Shown: positions 1-8,937 of the stretch, piece by piece
Position numbering within the stretch: position 1 is the stretch's first letter
Layout: every line of letters begins with the position of its first letter
Origin: an uncultured Saprospiraceae bacterium
GTDB taxonomy: Bacteria > Bacteroidota > Bacteroidia > Chitinophagales > Saprospiraceae
Direction: 5' to 3'
Length of the DNA: 38,232 nucleotides
Assembly: GCA_937924805.1 (NCBI GenBank)
Contig: CALDTZ010000129.1
Span: 1-38,232 of the forward strand
The notes under the pieces: generated by a model
Database searches by the model: none
What the model was told of the DNA's origin: nothing
What the model saw: only the letters and a program-made list of their open reading frames with translations
Program-made: the position numbers and the translations under genes

Positions 1-165
1 ATGGATGATTTTACTTTTGTTTTTTTTGACTTTCGTATTCAGTCCTTTTTCAAAGAATAATTGATCTTGATATTTGGTAACAAAAATTTGATCTATATCA
101 ATTGATTGGGCGTTGATTGTACAGATGATTCCTAAACAGAAAAAAAGTAGGACGAATGACTTCAT
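1..165 (-). CDS. Secreted protein of unknown function, N-terminal part only
   Basis: Fifty-five codons are open from an ATG at 165 to the window edge, so only the N-terminus is visible. Residues 1-19 form a signal peptide: a short basic start, a hydrophobic run rich in Leu, Phe and Cys, and an N-A-Q-S cleavage region typical of Bacteroidota exported proteins. The mature part begins S-I-D-I-D and becomes lysine-rich near the edge (K-V-K-K-N-K-S-K). No domain can be recognised from so little sequence. It is divergent from the TPR-LytTR gene, so both promoters should lie in 166-633. Confidence rests on the uninterrupted frame and the signal peptide. Confidence 0.6.
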   Translation of the reverse strand, partial: MKSFVLLFFCLGIICTINAQSIDIDQIFVTKYQDQLFFEKGLNTKVKKNKSKIIH

Positions 166-633
166 GGTTTTAAAACGAAAAGGACAATAATTTTGGTATT
201 CTTGTTATTGGAATAAAAAGAATTTGGTTTTATAGTATCATGATTTTCATACCAAAGCTTGAAACTTTTAGGTGAATCAATTGATATGGATGCGTAAGCA
301 GGTTCTATTTTCTAGTCTTTAAAATCTATTTAATGTAGCTTAATGGTTTAAAAGGATGCATTGATACGATAGAAAAAGAATGAAGCAATGAAGGTCCAAT
401 TAAATTGTTTGAAAATTTACGATAGCGAAGTTGTGATACTCTTATTTTATCCATAAAAGCAATGACATTAATCGTATTATTGCATCTGGTTTTAAATAAC
501 AATCCTATTTTGAATGTCAAAGCTTAACCTACAATGCTTTAGTAGACTGTATTGTCTCAAATCAAAAATCAATGGAGATGATGATCATTCGTGTAATGGG
601 TCGTTACAGATATATTCAAGCTTAACCTTTGCA
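166..633. other. Divergent intergenic region, no gene seen
   Basis: This AT-rich stretch of 468 bases separates two divergent genes. A minus-strand frame at 326-520 is open, but it has no signal peptide, domain or coding character and is not called. The plus-strand frame is open from an ATG at 514, but the 40 codons before 634 do not look like protein and would bury the signal peptide. I found no exact TAnnTTTG promoter box on either strand and no hairpin followed by a T-tract. Confidence 0.5.
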
Positions 634-2439
634 ATGGTTGGTTTTTTAAGAAATTTGTTGGTTCTAGTATTTGTATTTTCATTACATGGCGTATTAGCTC
701 AAGAGGTTTATGTTGATAGTTTACTTCGACAATTAGAACACATAGAATCGGATAGCATTAGTGCAGAGATAAACATCGAATTAGCGAGTTATTTTCTAAG
801 AAAAGATGTAAAAAAAGCATTAGATCACAGCAATGTTGCTCTAGATCAGTCTGAATCCGTTGATGATAAGGCTTTGAAAATTAGAGCTCTGAATCAAAGT
901 GGAAAGGTGCATTGGCTCCAAGGTAACCTCGATGAGTCAGCAAATAAATATGATCAAGCTATTACCTTAGCAAAAGAAATTGATAATAAGCCTTTACTAT
1001 TAAAATCAATTGGTGATAAAGGAATTTTACTCGCTTCTCAAGCAAAATATGAAGAAGGTATTTTGTTATTTATGGAAGCTAAGAAAGGGTGGGAAAGCAT
1101 TCAAGATTCATTCGAAATAGCTAAGATTAGCGGCAATCTTGGAGTCGCTTATCGAGCACTAGGCTCTTCTGAAGAGGCGATTCAACATTTTCAAGATGGC
1201 CTTACCTATTTTGAATCAAAACAGGATACTACGAATATCTGTAGAATAACGTTAAACATTGCGAAATTATATCGGAGTCTAGGAAACTACGAAACGGCAT
1301 TAACCAAAGCCAGTAGTTTGAAACCATATGTAGAGCCCTTAGATGATTATAATATTAAATCAAATGTCTACACGACGTTGGGATTGTTACATAATCATTT
1401 GGGCAACTATGAAGAAGCACGATTAGAATTTATTCGAGGGTTGAAACTAAAAGAACAGCTTGGCGGCAAAAGTGATCTTTCGACTGCTTATGCAAATGTC
1501 TCGTATACATATGCTAATTTGGATAGTTTGAATATTGCAGAAAAATTCGCAAAAAAAGCGTACGATTTAGGTATAGAAAATAACAATAGATACAATATTT
1601 TAGGTGCTGGAAAAGCGCTAGGTAGTGTCTATTCAAAAAAAGGATTTTCAGACGAAGCACTCGCTATTCTCTTAAATGTTTTAACCATAGCAGAGCAGAA
1701 AAATAATCCTAGAGAAACAACGGTTTTATACAATTATGTATCTCAAGCCTATAGCAATCAAGGCGATTATCAAAAAGCGTTTTACTATCAAAATGAACAT
1801 AAAACACTAAAAGATAGCTTGTTTAATATAGATAAAATTAGTGCCGTAGAAGCGATCGAAAAACAGTACAATCTGGAGAAATATCAAAAGGAAATTCTTG
1901 AAAAAGATGCAAACATTGCTAGAATTTCGAATAGAGCAAAATTCAGAATTTATTTAGTAGGGTTATTCTCGGTGATTTCTCTACTCTTTTATATTCTTTA
2001 TTTAAATACGAAGAAAAAACGAAAAATAGAAAAACTAAGTTACGCACTCTTAAATTCAACCAATAATGAGCTAAAAAGTAAAAACGAAGATCTTATCGAT
2101 GAGATTAATAAAATGAAATCTTCAGAAAACGAAGAATTGCTTTTGTCTAAAATTATCACGCTGCCAAATAAATCGAAAACGCGACTTACTATAGGAGAAA
2201 TTTATTTGGTCAAAGCCAATGATTCGATGATTACTATATTTACAGAATCAGAAAGTATTCACATTTGGCAACGTCTGAAAGATTTTAAAAACCTATTACC
2301 AACCCAATTCTTTGAATCTTCTCATCGATCCTATATCATCAATAAAACAAAGATTAAACAAATTGATAAAAATGAAATTGTCCTTCAAAATAATTTGAAA
2401 GCAAAATTAAGTCGTGGCAATATGCACTTGTTTAGCTAA
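634..2439 (+). CDS. TPR-repeat, membrane-anchored LytTR-type DNA-binding regulator
   Basis: This is probably a one-component regulator: periplasmic TPR repeats joined through one membrane helix to a cytoplasmic DNA-binding domain. From ATG 634, residues 1-22 are a signal peptide (V-L-A-Q cleavage region). Residues about 35-420 are tandem TPR-like helices with repeated G-N-Y-E-E-A and G-D-Y-Q-K-A signatures. A transmembrane helix spans about 437-457, followed by K-K-K-R-K and a charged coiled coil. Residues about 510-600 match a LytTR domain (S-S-H-R-S-Y-I-I-N-K, then L-S-R-G). The frame is also open from an ATG at 514, but the added 40 residues would precede the signal peptide, so 634 is preferred. 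TPR-LytTR proteins are common in Bacteroidota; the signal and target genes are unknown. Confidence 0.85.
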   Translation: MVGFLRNLLVLVFVFSLHGVLAQEVYVDSLLRQLEHIESDSISAEINIELASYFLRKDVKKALDHSNVALDQSESVDDKALKIRALNQSGKVHWLQGNLDESANKYDQAITLAKEIDNKPLLLKSIGDKGILLASQAKYEEGILLFMEAKKGWESIQDSFEIAKISGNLGVAYRALGSSEEAIQHFQDGLTYFESKQDTTNICRITLNIAKLYRSLGNYETALTKASSLKPYVEPLDDYNIKSNVYTTLGLLHNHLGNYEEARLEFIRGLKLKEQLGGKSDLSTAYANVSYTYANLDSLNIAEKFAKKAYDLGIENNNRYNILGAGKALGSVYSKKGFSDEALAILLNVLTIAEQKNNPRETTVLYNYVSQAYSNQGDYQKAFYYQNEHKTLKDSLFNIDKISAVEAIEKQYNLEKYQKEILEKDANIARISNRAKFRIYLVGLFSVISLLFYILYLNTKKKRKIEKLSYALLNSTNNELKSKNEDLIDEINKMKSSENEELLLSKIITLPNKSKTRLTIGEIYLVKANDSMITIFTESESIHIWQRLKDFKNLLPTQFFESSHRSYIINKTKIKQIDKNEIVLQNNLKAKLSRGNMHLFS

Positions 2440-2579
2440 GGGAAATCTTAGGTTATGTTCAATTCATTTTAGGGGTATTTTAATCCTTTTAGTCAAAGTA
2501 AATGGTTTACTTCTATCTAATTGGAGATAAAAAAACTTATGGTTACTTTATCATTATTGTATACTTTTACATCAAATAA

Positions 2580-3104
2580 AAAAGTATCAAACCAATATTT
2601 TTCATACTTTCTACGATTATATTTCTTTCTGTTTCTGCACAGTGTACCTGGGATATAAATGTAGTTGGAAGCACCATTCCTATTTCAGGGCAAAGTTTAG
2701 CGCTGATGGTCTGTTGTGTTTTTTTGACACCCAAACAAGCTTTTATTGCGACTTGCTTGTATTTGTTGGGAGGAGGATTGGGGTTGCCCATATTTGCAGA
2801 TTCAAGTTCAGGTTTTGAAAAATTCCAAGGAGGATCAGGTGGTTTTTTATATGGGTTTGTCTTCACTGGTGTTTTCATTTCGTATTTAGGGAGGATTGGA
2901 TTCAGATCAACCTTCCTTAAGGCATTTATTGCTATGACTTTGGCAACGATATTACTTTTAGTTATTGGTAATGCTCATTTATGCTATTTGTATGGCGTAG
3001 AAAAAGGACTTGAATATGGTTTATATCCTTTTTGGAAAGGTGCACTTATTAAAGCTTTAGTAGGTGCTGCAATCATAGTCTTATTAAAAGACCGTTTTGA
3101 ATAA
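2580..3104 (+). CDS. bioY: BioY-family biotin transporter (ECF S component), start unclear
   Basis: BioY is the membrane substrate-binding subunit for biotin uptake. The first in-frame ATG is at 2706 and would give 132 residues, but the same frame continues upstream to a stop at 2577 and encodes typical BioY N-terminal sequence: a hydrophobic helix, then W-D-I-N-V-V-G-S-T-I-P-I-S-G-Q-S-L-A. The body has Y-L-L-G-G-G-L-G-L-P-I-F-A, G-G-S-G-G-F-L-Y-G-F and a C-terminal Y-P-F-W-K-G-A-L-I-K-A-L, all BioY hallmarks. No ATG, GTG or TTG is in frame between 2580 and 2703. Either a rare start (ATC 2586, ATA 2595, ATT 2616) is used, or the gene starts at ATG 2539 in another frame, joined by a one-base slip at the A6 run 2578-2583. 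No EcfT or EcfA gene is adjacent. The family call is firm; the start is not. Confidence 0.8.
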   Translation, partial: KSIKPIFFILSTIIFLSVSAQCTWDINVVGSTIPISGQSLALMVCCVFLTPKQAFIATCLYLLGGGLGLPIFADSSSGFEKFQGGSGGFLYGFVFTGVFISYLGRIGFRSTFLKAFIAMTLATILLLVIGNAHLCYLYGVEKGLEYGLYPFWKGALIKALVGAAIIVLLKDRFE

Positions 3105-3161
3105 AGGCATCTTATTGTTTTCTGTAATTATTGTTTTTTAGTAAATTATACATTACGTTAT

Positions 3162-3194
3162 TTTGTTATATGTATCTGTGTTTTATTATTTTTG
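3162..3194 (+). promoter_or_regulatory. Putative Bacteroidota-type promoter for the HerA-like ATPase
   Basis: An exact TAnnTTTG -7 box (TATTTTTG, 3187-3194) has a TTTG at 3162-3165, 21 bases upstream, close to the usual -33 spacing. It lies 32 bases before the ATG at 3227. AT-rich DNA yields such matches by chance, so this is tentative. Confidence 0.35.
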
Positions 3195-3226
3195 AGTTTT
3201 ACTGGGTTTAATTATAATTTTAAGAC

Positions 3227-5692
3227 ATGGCAAAAACACCACAAGAAATCTTAGGTTCCTTTTATCTTGGAGCTAAATATGATATCGATACTCAAAAAAC
3301 AACGGATGAGTTAGTAAATTATGATGCTAGAGACCTGACAACGCATGCAGTATGTGTAGGGATGACAGGAAGTGGAAAGACAGGATTGTGTTTAGGCCTG
3401 CTTGAAGAAGCCGCAATCGATAAAGTTCCAGCGATCATTATTGACCCGAAAGGTGATATGACCAATTTGCTTTTGCAATTTGAAAATTTGAGTCCTGAAG
3501 ATTTCAAACCCTGGATAAATGCGGACGATGCCAATAGAAAGGGGAAAACAGTAGATGAATTTGCAACCGATACAGCCAATATGTGGAAAAAAGGTTTAGC
3601 AGATTGGGGACAAGATTCGGAGCGAATTAAGACTCTAAAAAAGTCGGTAGATTACACGATATTCACTCCAGGATCTAATGCAGGAATTCCTATTAATATT
3701 CTAGGTTCATTTGCGGCACCACAGATAGATTTTGATTCCGAAGAAGAAATGTTACACGAACGTATTCAAGGGACGGTTGCGGCATTATTAGGTATGGTAG
3801 GTAGTAAAGAAGATCCTTCAAGAAGTAGGGAAGGAATACTACTTGCAACCTTATTTGAACATTATTGGCGCAAGCATGAGGATTTAGATTTAACTAAATT
3901 GATCATGGGGATTCAGAAGCCACCATTTTCACAGTTAGGTGTATTTGATGTAGAAACATTCTTTCCTGAAAAAGATAGGTTTGATCTTGCTATGGATTTT
4001 AATACATTAGTAGCTTCACCTCAATTCAAATATTGGCTAATTGGAGAAACGCTGGATATTGACAAAATATATTTTACGGCAGAAGGGAAACCAAGGCATT
4101 CCATATTCTACATAGCACACTTATCAGATAGCGAACGAATGTTTTTTGTAACGCTCTTGCTAAATAGTCTTATTACTTGGATGAGACGTCAATCAGGAAC
4201 AACAAGTCTAAGAAGTCTTCTGTACTTTGATGAAATCTTTGGGTATTTCCCACCTACAGCAAATCCTCCATCGAAGAAGCCATTAATGACTATTTTGAAA
4301 CAAGCCAGAGCATTCGGTTTAGGATCAGTGCTTGTGACCCAAAACCCAGTTGATATCGATTATAAAGGATTGTCAAACGCGGGAACTTGGTTCATCGGTA
4401 AGTTACAAACAGAACGGGATAAGAAAAGAGTCTTAGGAGGTCTAGAAGGTGCCATTGCCGAAGCAGGTGGTTCTTCTAACCTAGATTTTGATAAAATAAT
4501 CACAGGATTGGACTCAAGAGTATTTTTAATGCATAATGTCCACGATGACGCACCAATCGTCTATCACACACGTTGGGCAATGTCTTATCTACGGGGTCCA
4601 TTAACTAGACCACAGCTGAAATCCTTAATGTCGGATAAAAAAGCATCATCTACCAATCGAAAAGAAAAAGCGATTGGAAAATCCGTAGGACTTGATCAAG
4701 CAAAGCCAGTATCAATAGCTTCGGCACCAAGTGTAGATCCTTCTATTGAACAACGATTTTTTGCCGTCTGGAAGTCCGCATCCGAAGCAGCTCAAGAGTT
4801 AGGGAATAAAGATGGGTTGAGAATTGAATATAAGCCATTAACGATGGGTTTAGCCAACGTTCGATTCTATGACAAAAAAAGTGGTATTGATAAAGTGAAC
4901 TCAATGGCTAATCTTACATTGCCACCGGATGATTTTGGACGAACAGATTGGGATAATTCGTATCAACCTGAAGAATGGCGAAGGAATCTTCTTGACAAAC
5001 CGGATCATCCTGATAGCGTACCGGTATCCTATTTGGGTGTACCTGAAACGATGAACACCAAAAAAGAACTTTCTAATGTAGAAGATGATTTTGAGGATTG
5101 GATTTATCAAAATAAGAAACTCATTCGTTTAGAGCACAAAGGTTTTAAAATATTCCAAGAAGCAGCAGAATCTAAAGAAGCATTCAGTATGCGGGTTCAG
5201 CAGGTAGCTAGAGAACGGAGAGATGAAGAACTGGATGAAATGGAAGAAAAGTATGAGACAAAGTTTAATCGTGTACACGAAAAAATTAGAAAAGAAGAAC
5301 AAGATTTAAACGATGCTAAAGCGGATGCTAGAAGTAGACGTACTCAAGAAGCTATTGGTGTCGCTCAAACTATATTTTCGGTCTTCATTAAAGGTCGATC
5401 TAGATCACTGAGTTCAGCTGCAACGAAAAGAAGAATGTCGCGAAAAGCGGGAAATAAAGTACAAGAGTCCAAAGAAGACCTTATGGTCCTAGAAGATAAT
5501 CTCCAGGATTTAGAGCGTGAATTCAAGGGCAAGTTAGATGATATCAAAGCCAAGTATAAAACGATGAATGAAGAAATCACGGAACGAATCGTCAAGCCCA
5601 GAAAAACAGATATCAGAGTAGATAAAATCTTACTTGTCTGGCATCCATATTGGGTGTCACCTGCTGGCGATCGAGTGTCAGCTAGGAATTAA
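3227..5692 (+). CDS. HerA/FtsK-like P-loop ATPase with C-terminal coiled coil
   Basis: This is an 821-residue ATPase of the large HerA/DUF87-type group. Walker A is G-M-T-G-S-G-K-T at residues 45-52, and I-I-I-D-P-K-G-D-M follows at about 70, as in DNA-pumping HerA/FtsK/VirD4 ATPases. Walker B is L-L-Y-F-D-E-I at about 331-337 (D335, E336). A later L-V-T-Q-N-P-V-D-I-D resembles the sensor region of these ATPases. Residues about 640-790 are highly charged and predicted coiled coil, interrupted near 705-735 by an Arg/Ser-rich segment. There is no signal peptide or membrane helix, so it is cytoplasmic. No NurA nuclease or restriction gene is adjacent. The substrate is unknown; DNA translocation is inferred from the family only. 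Confidence 0.8.
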   Translation: MAKTPQEILGSFYLGAKYDIDTQKTTDELVNYDARDLTTHAVCVGMTGSGKTGLCLGLLEEAAIDKVPAIIIDPKGDMTNLLLQFENLSPEDFKPWINADDANRKGKTVDEFATDTANMWKKGLADWGQDSERIKTLKKSVDYTIFTPGSNAGIPINILGSFAAPQIDFDSEEEMLHERIQGTVAALLGMVGSKEDPSRSREGILLATLFEHYWRKHEDLDLTKLIMGIQKPPFSQLGVFDVETFFPEKDRFDLAMDFNTLVASPQFKYWLIGETLDIDKIYFTAEGKPRHSIFYIAHLSDSERMFFVTLLLNSLITWMRRQSGTTSLRSLLYFDEIFGYFPPTANPPSKKPLMTILKQARAFGLGSVLVTQNPVDIDYKGLSNAGTWFIGKLQTERDKKRVLGGLEGAIAEAGGSSNLDFDKIITGLDSRVFLMHNVHDDAPIVYHTRWAMSYLRGPLTRPQLKSLMSDKKASSTNRKEKAIGKSVGLDQAKPVSIASAPSVDPSIEQRFFAVWKSASEAAQELGNKDGLRIEYKPLTMGLANVRFYDKKSGIDKVNSMANLTLPPDDFGRTDWDNSYQPEEWRRNLLDKPDHPDSVPVSYLGVPETMNTKKELSNVEDDFEDWIYQNKKLIRLEHKGFKIFQEAAESKEAFSMRVQQVARERRDEELDEMEEKYETKFNRVHEKIRKEEQDLNDAKADARSRRTQEAIGVAQTIFSVFIKGRSRSLSSAATKRRMSRKAGNKVQESKEDLMVLEDNLQDLEREFKGKLDDIKAKYKTMNEEITERIVKPRKTDIRVDKILLVWHPYWVSPAGDRVSARN

Positions 5693-5737
5693 CTCAATAT
5701 AGATCAGCCTAAAAAGCTTGCATGATGGTGCGTTCGT

Positions 5738-6160
5738 CTATTGGTATGCCTCAGGATAAAGAATAGGCTTAGGGTACTCTTCTTTCAGTGTATATCGAAT
5801 CACATCAAAAGAAGTAACGACCCCTTTAAGTTCGTTTCTAAGATTTACAACCGGCAAAGTTTTAAATCTACGATCCATAAAGAGCTCAGCAGCTGTTCCC
5901 ACTTTATCGAGTGGTGTGATTTTAATCACTGTTTTATTCATCACATCTTCAACCTTATCTGCTGGGTTTGCTACATTGTTTCGACTGTGATTCCATAAAT
6001 CATGTGTAGTAATCATTCCCATTAACTTACCTTCTTCAACGACTGGGCATTGTTGTAATTTGTTCTGAAGGAAAATAGCCGTGACTTCGTGCAATGTTTG
6101 ATTCGGACTTACTATCACTGGGTCTTTAGTCATAATGTCTCTTACTTGGTCATTCATCAT
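5738..6160 (-). CDS. CBS-domain pair protein
   Basis: A 140-residue protein made almost entirely of two CBS motifs, which form a Bateman module that usually binds adenine nucleotides. CBS1 (about 3-58) has V-R-D-I-M-T-K-D-P-V and ends M-I-T-T-H-D-L. CBS2 (about 68-130) has V-E-D-V-M-N-K-T-V and ends V-V-T-S-F-D-V-I-R-Y-T-L. Both show the usual central C-P-V-V or L-P-V-V strand. There is no fused catalytic or transport domain, so the partner it regulates is not visible. It faces the ATPase gene head-on, 45 bases apart, with no clear terminator between. ATGs at 6160 and 6157 are both possible starts. Confidence 0.85.
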   Translation of the reverse strand: MMNDQVRDIMTKDPVIVSPNQTLHEVTAIFLQNKLQQCPVVEEGKLMGMITTHDLWNHSRNNVANPADKVEDVMNKTVIKITPLDKVGTAAELFMDRRFKTLPVVNLRNELKGVVTSFDVIRYTLKEEYPKPILYPEAYQ

Positions 6161-6417
6161 AAGTCTAGGTTTTTTGTTTAACTATAATTTAAGCATTTTT
6201 ATCAACAAAATCTACTTTTAAATTCGTTTTGTGCCTTTATCAGGGTATTTACTTAGTTGAAGCTCATACGATTTAGGGTATTCCAGTATTTTTTGCCATA
6301 TTACATTATTGTTATTCATAATATTTAATTCCCTTAAAATATCTATGTAACTTTATACTTTCAATACAATAATTACCCTCAATAATTCATTAAATTGAAT
6401 ATCAAAAATAATAACAG

Positions 6418-7350
6418 ATGAAATCAAACAGCCACTATATTTTATGCTTTTTACTCTTATTTCTTTTTTCGTCTTGTGTAAGTAAAAAGAAGTTTGTTGC
6501 TCTAGAAACGGAATTGGGCGTTGCGAATGTTCAAATAGGTAAATACAGCGAGAGTATTAACGATTATATGAATCGATTAGAAAAATGCGAAAATGAAAAG
6601 AATCGATTAGAGTCTGAAGTTATTACCGTTGTAAGTAATATGGATTTGAGGCAAGAACAAATAACCGATTTAAAAGATCAAATATCAGATATTAGAAAAC
6701 AACGAGATAAGCAATTGGATCAAGTAGGAGATTTAACGGTGCTCTCCAAAGAAGCGAACGCTAATATTAAAGAAACATTACAACAGTTAGAGTCTAAAGA
6801 TGAATATATACATTTGCTTCAAGCAGCTAAGACTAAAGCGGACTCTATGAATCTTGCTCTAGCAATAAATTTAAAAGGCGAATTATCAGAAGGTATTGCT
6901 GATAGAGATGTCGAAGTTAAAGTAGATAAAACAGTTGTATTTATTAATCTTTCAGATAAAATGTTATACCAGCCAGGTAGCCATAGAATCACACCGAGAG
7001 CAACGGAGGTATTAGGTAAAATTGCAAAAATAATTGATGATAGACCCGGTCTAGAGGTTATGGTTGAAGGATATACAGATGATCAATCAATTCGAAACTC
7101 ATGTATGGAAGATAATTGGGATTTAAGTGTAAAAAGAGCAACATCTGTAGTTAGAGAGCTACAAAAGAAGTACAATATTGACCCGAATCGATTAATAGCA
7201 GCTGGGAGAGGGGAGTATAATGCAATGAGCGCCAATGATACGGCAGAGGGACGTGCATTGAATCGTAGAACAAGGATTATTATTCTTCCAAAAATTGATC
7301 AATTTTATGATTTATTGAATCCGAATTTAATCCAAAACAAAAATAAATAA
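6418..7350 (+). CDS. OmpA-family peptidoglycan-binding lipoprotein
   Basis: A 310-residue outer-membrane lipoprotein expected to tether the envelope to peptidoglycan. The signal peptide ends in a lipobox F-S-S-C, with lipidated C20. Residues about 28-145 are a heptad-rich coiled coil (R-L-E-K-C-E-N-E-K-N-R-L-E-S-E). Residues about 185-300 are an OmpA C-terminal domain: V-E-G-Y-T-D-D, then W-D-L-S-V-K-R-A, A-A-G-R-G-E-Y and A-L-N-R-R-T-R-I. The Asp of the T-D motif and the Arg of N-R-R are the usual peptidoglycan-contacting residues. It appears to be a single-gene unit, closed by a strong terminator at 7367-7401. Confidence 0.9.
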   Translation: MKSNSHYILCFLLLFLFSSCVSKKKFVALETELGVANVQIGKYSESINDYMNRLEKCENEKNRLESEVITVVSNMDLRQEQITDLKDQISDIRKQRDKQLDQVGDLTVLSKEANANIKETLQQLESKDEYIHLLQAAKTKADSMNLALAINLKGELSEGIADRDVEVKVDKTVVFINLSDKMLYQPGSHRITPRATEVLGKIAKIIDDRPGLEVMVEGYTDDQSIRNSCMEDNWDLSVKRATSVVRELQKKYNIDPNRLIAAGRGEYNAMSANDTAEGRALNRRTRIIILPKIDQFYDLLNPNLIQNKNK

Positions 7351-7366
7351 TAGAGTAAATGCTACT

Positions 7367-7401
7367 AAAAGAGGTCAATGTGTTCCATTGGCCTCTTTTT
7401 G
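7367..7401 (+). terminator. Rho-independent terminator after the OmpA-like lipoprotein gene
   Basis: AAAAGAGGTCAATG (7367-7380) pairs with CATTGGCCTCTTTT (7386-7399) across a 5-base loop, with one G-U pair, and ends in a T-run. It lies 17 bases after the stop codon. Confidence 0.85.
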
Positions 7402-7541
7402 TTTATTGAACTTTAGGTTAGCACTAAAATGTACACAAAAGGTAGCCTTTATTAAATTTTATAAATGCCAAGATTTATAATTTTTATTAATTTCGATGTT
7501 GGCGAATTCGTAAAACAGCAAATTAGATAGATATTGGTAAT

Positions 7542-8936
7542 ATGGTCATTGAGCAATTGTATACAAAATGTTTAGCACAGGGTGCTTATTATATAGAATC
7601 AGAAGGCGAAGTAGCTATTATTGATCCATTAAGGGAAGTTGGTTCATACATTCAATTAGCGAAAGAGGCAGGAGCTAAGATCAAATATATATTTGAAACT
7701 CATTTTCATGCTGATTTTGTAAGTGGTCATGTTACTTTATCTGAAATGTCTGGTGCGCCCATAATTTATGGGCCATCAGCTAAGCCTGCATTTGAAGCAT
7801 TGATTGCTAGCGATGGACAAGAATTTAAATTGGGTAGATTGACGATCAAAGCAATCCATACACCTGGTCACACCTTAGAAAGTACTTGCTATTTATTGAC
7901 CGATGAAAATGGTGTGGATCATTCGATTTTTACAGGAGATACCTTGTTTTTAGGAGATGTAGGAAGACCAGATTTAGCACAGAAATCAGATGAAATAACT
8001 CAAGAACAACTTGCAGAAATATTGTTCGATAGTCTCAGGACAAAGATAATGCCTTTAGGTGATCAAATTATGGTTTATCCCGCCCATGGAGCAGGTTCAT
8101 CATGTGGTAAGAATATGATGAAAGAAACAATGGATACGCTTGGTAATCAGAAAAAAGTAAATTACGCACTCCGAGCTGATATGACAAAAGAAGAGTTTGT
8201 TGCTGAAGTGCTTGATGGTTTAGCACCTCCTCCAGCGTATTTTCCGCTTAATGCGCAATTAAACAAAAAGGGGTATTTGTCATTACAAACCGTTTTGAAA
8301 CAAGGACATCAAGCATTGAGTCCGAAAGATTTTAAAACTACATCGGAGAAGGATGATATAAAAGTTTTGGATGTTCGACATCAATTTGATTTTGTAAAAG
8401 AGCACATTCCTGGATCATTGTTTATAGGTTTAAATGGAACATTTGCACCCTGGGTTGGAGCGATACTGAAAGACGTTCGTCAAAAGCTATTATTGGTTGT
8501 CGATGAAGGTAAAATAGACGAAGCGATCACTCGACTTGCGAGAGTAGGATTTGATCAGACAATAGGTTTTTTAGAAGGTGGTTTATCGGCATGGAAAGCA
8601 GCTGACTTACCCGTAGAATCGGTCGATTGCATTGAACCGAATGCTTTTGCGGCTTTAAGCCAAATGGACGACAAGCTAAGTATGGTAGATGTAAGAAAAC
8701 CATCAGAATATACGACAGCTCATGTCCTAGGTGCAACGAATTATCCGCTTACTACTATTGAAGTGAAATTCCCAAACAGTTCAAAAGATAAGAATCTCCA
8801 AATATATTGTGCAGGTGGATATCGATCCGTAATTGCTATTTCAATATTAAAAGCACAAGGATTCACAAACCTTACAAATGTAAACGAGGGGTTTGATGGC
8901 ATAAAAAACACAGACACCAAAATAGTACATAGTTAG
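7542..8936 (+). CDS. Persulfide dioxygenase fused to two rhodanese domains (CstB-like)
   Basis: This likely oxidises low-molecular-weight persulfides in the cytoplasm, with sulfur transfer by the fused rhodanese. Residues 1-240 are an ETHE1-type metallo-beta-lactamase fold: T-H-F-H-A-D-F at 53-59 (H54, H56, D58), H-T-P-G-H at 106-110 and T-G-D-T-L with D133. These correspond to the family's mononuclear iron site. Residues about 255-350 are a rhodanese fold without a catalytic cysteine (V-V-D-E-G-K where the loop should be). Residues about 365-460 are a second rhodanese with an active loop C-A-G-G-Y-R-S, C423. This MBL / pseudo-rhodanese / rhodanese order and the length of 464 match Staphylococcus CstB (about 444). 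No CstR-type repressor or sulfide:quinone reductase is adjacent. Confidence 0.88.
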   Translation: MVIEQLYTKCLAQGAYYIESEGEVAIIDPLREVGSYIQLAKEAGAKIKYIFETHFHADFVSGHVTLSEMSGAPIIYGPSAKPAFEALIASDGQEFKLGRLTIKAIHTPGHTLESTCYLLTDENGVDHSIFTGDTLFLGDVGRPDLAQKSDEITQEQLAEILFDSLRTKIMPLGDQIMVYPAHGAGSSCGKNMMKETMDTLGNQKKVNYALRADMTKEEFVAEVLDGLAPPPAYFPLNAQLNKKGYLSLQTVLKQGHQALSPKDFKTTSEKDDIKVLDVRHQFDFVKEHIPGSLFIGLNGTFAPWVGAILKDVRQKLLLVVDEGKIDEAITRLARVGFDQTIGFLEGGLSAWKAADLPVESVDCIEPNAFAALSQMDDKLSMVDVRKPSEYTTAHVLGATNYPLTTIEVKFPNSSKDKNLQIYCAGGYRSVIAISILKAQGFTNLTNVNEGFDGIKNTDTKIVHS

Positions 8937-8937
8937 T

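Noticed and set aside
326..520. Open frame of 64 codons on the minus strand
   Set aside because: No signal peptide, domain or coding character; lies in AT-rich intergenic DNA.
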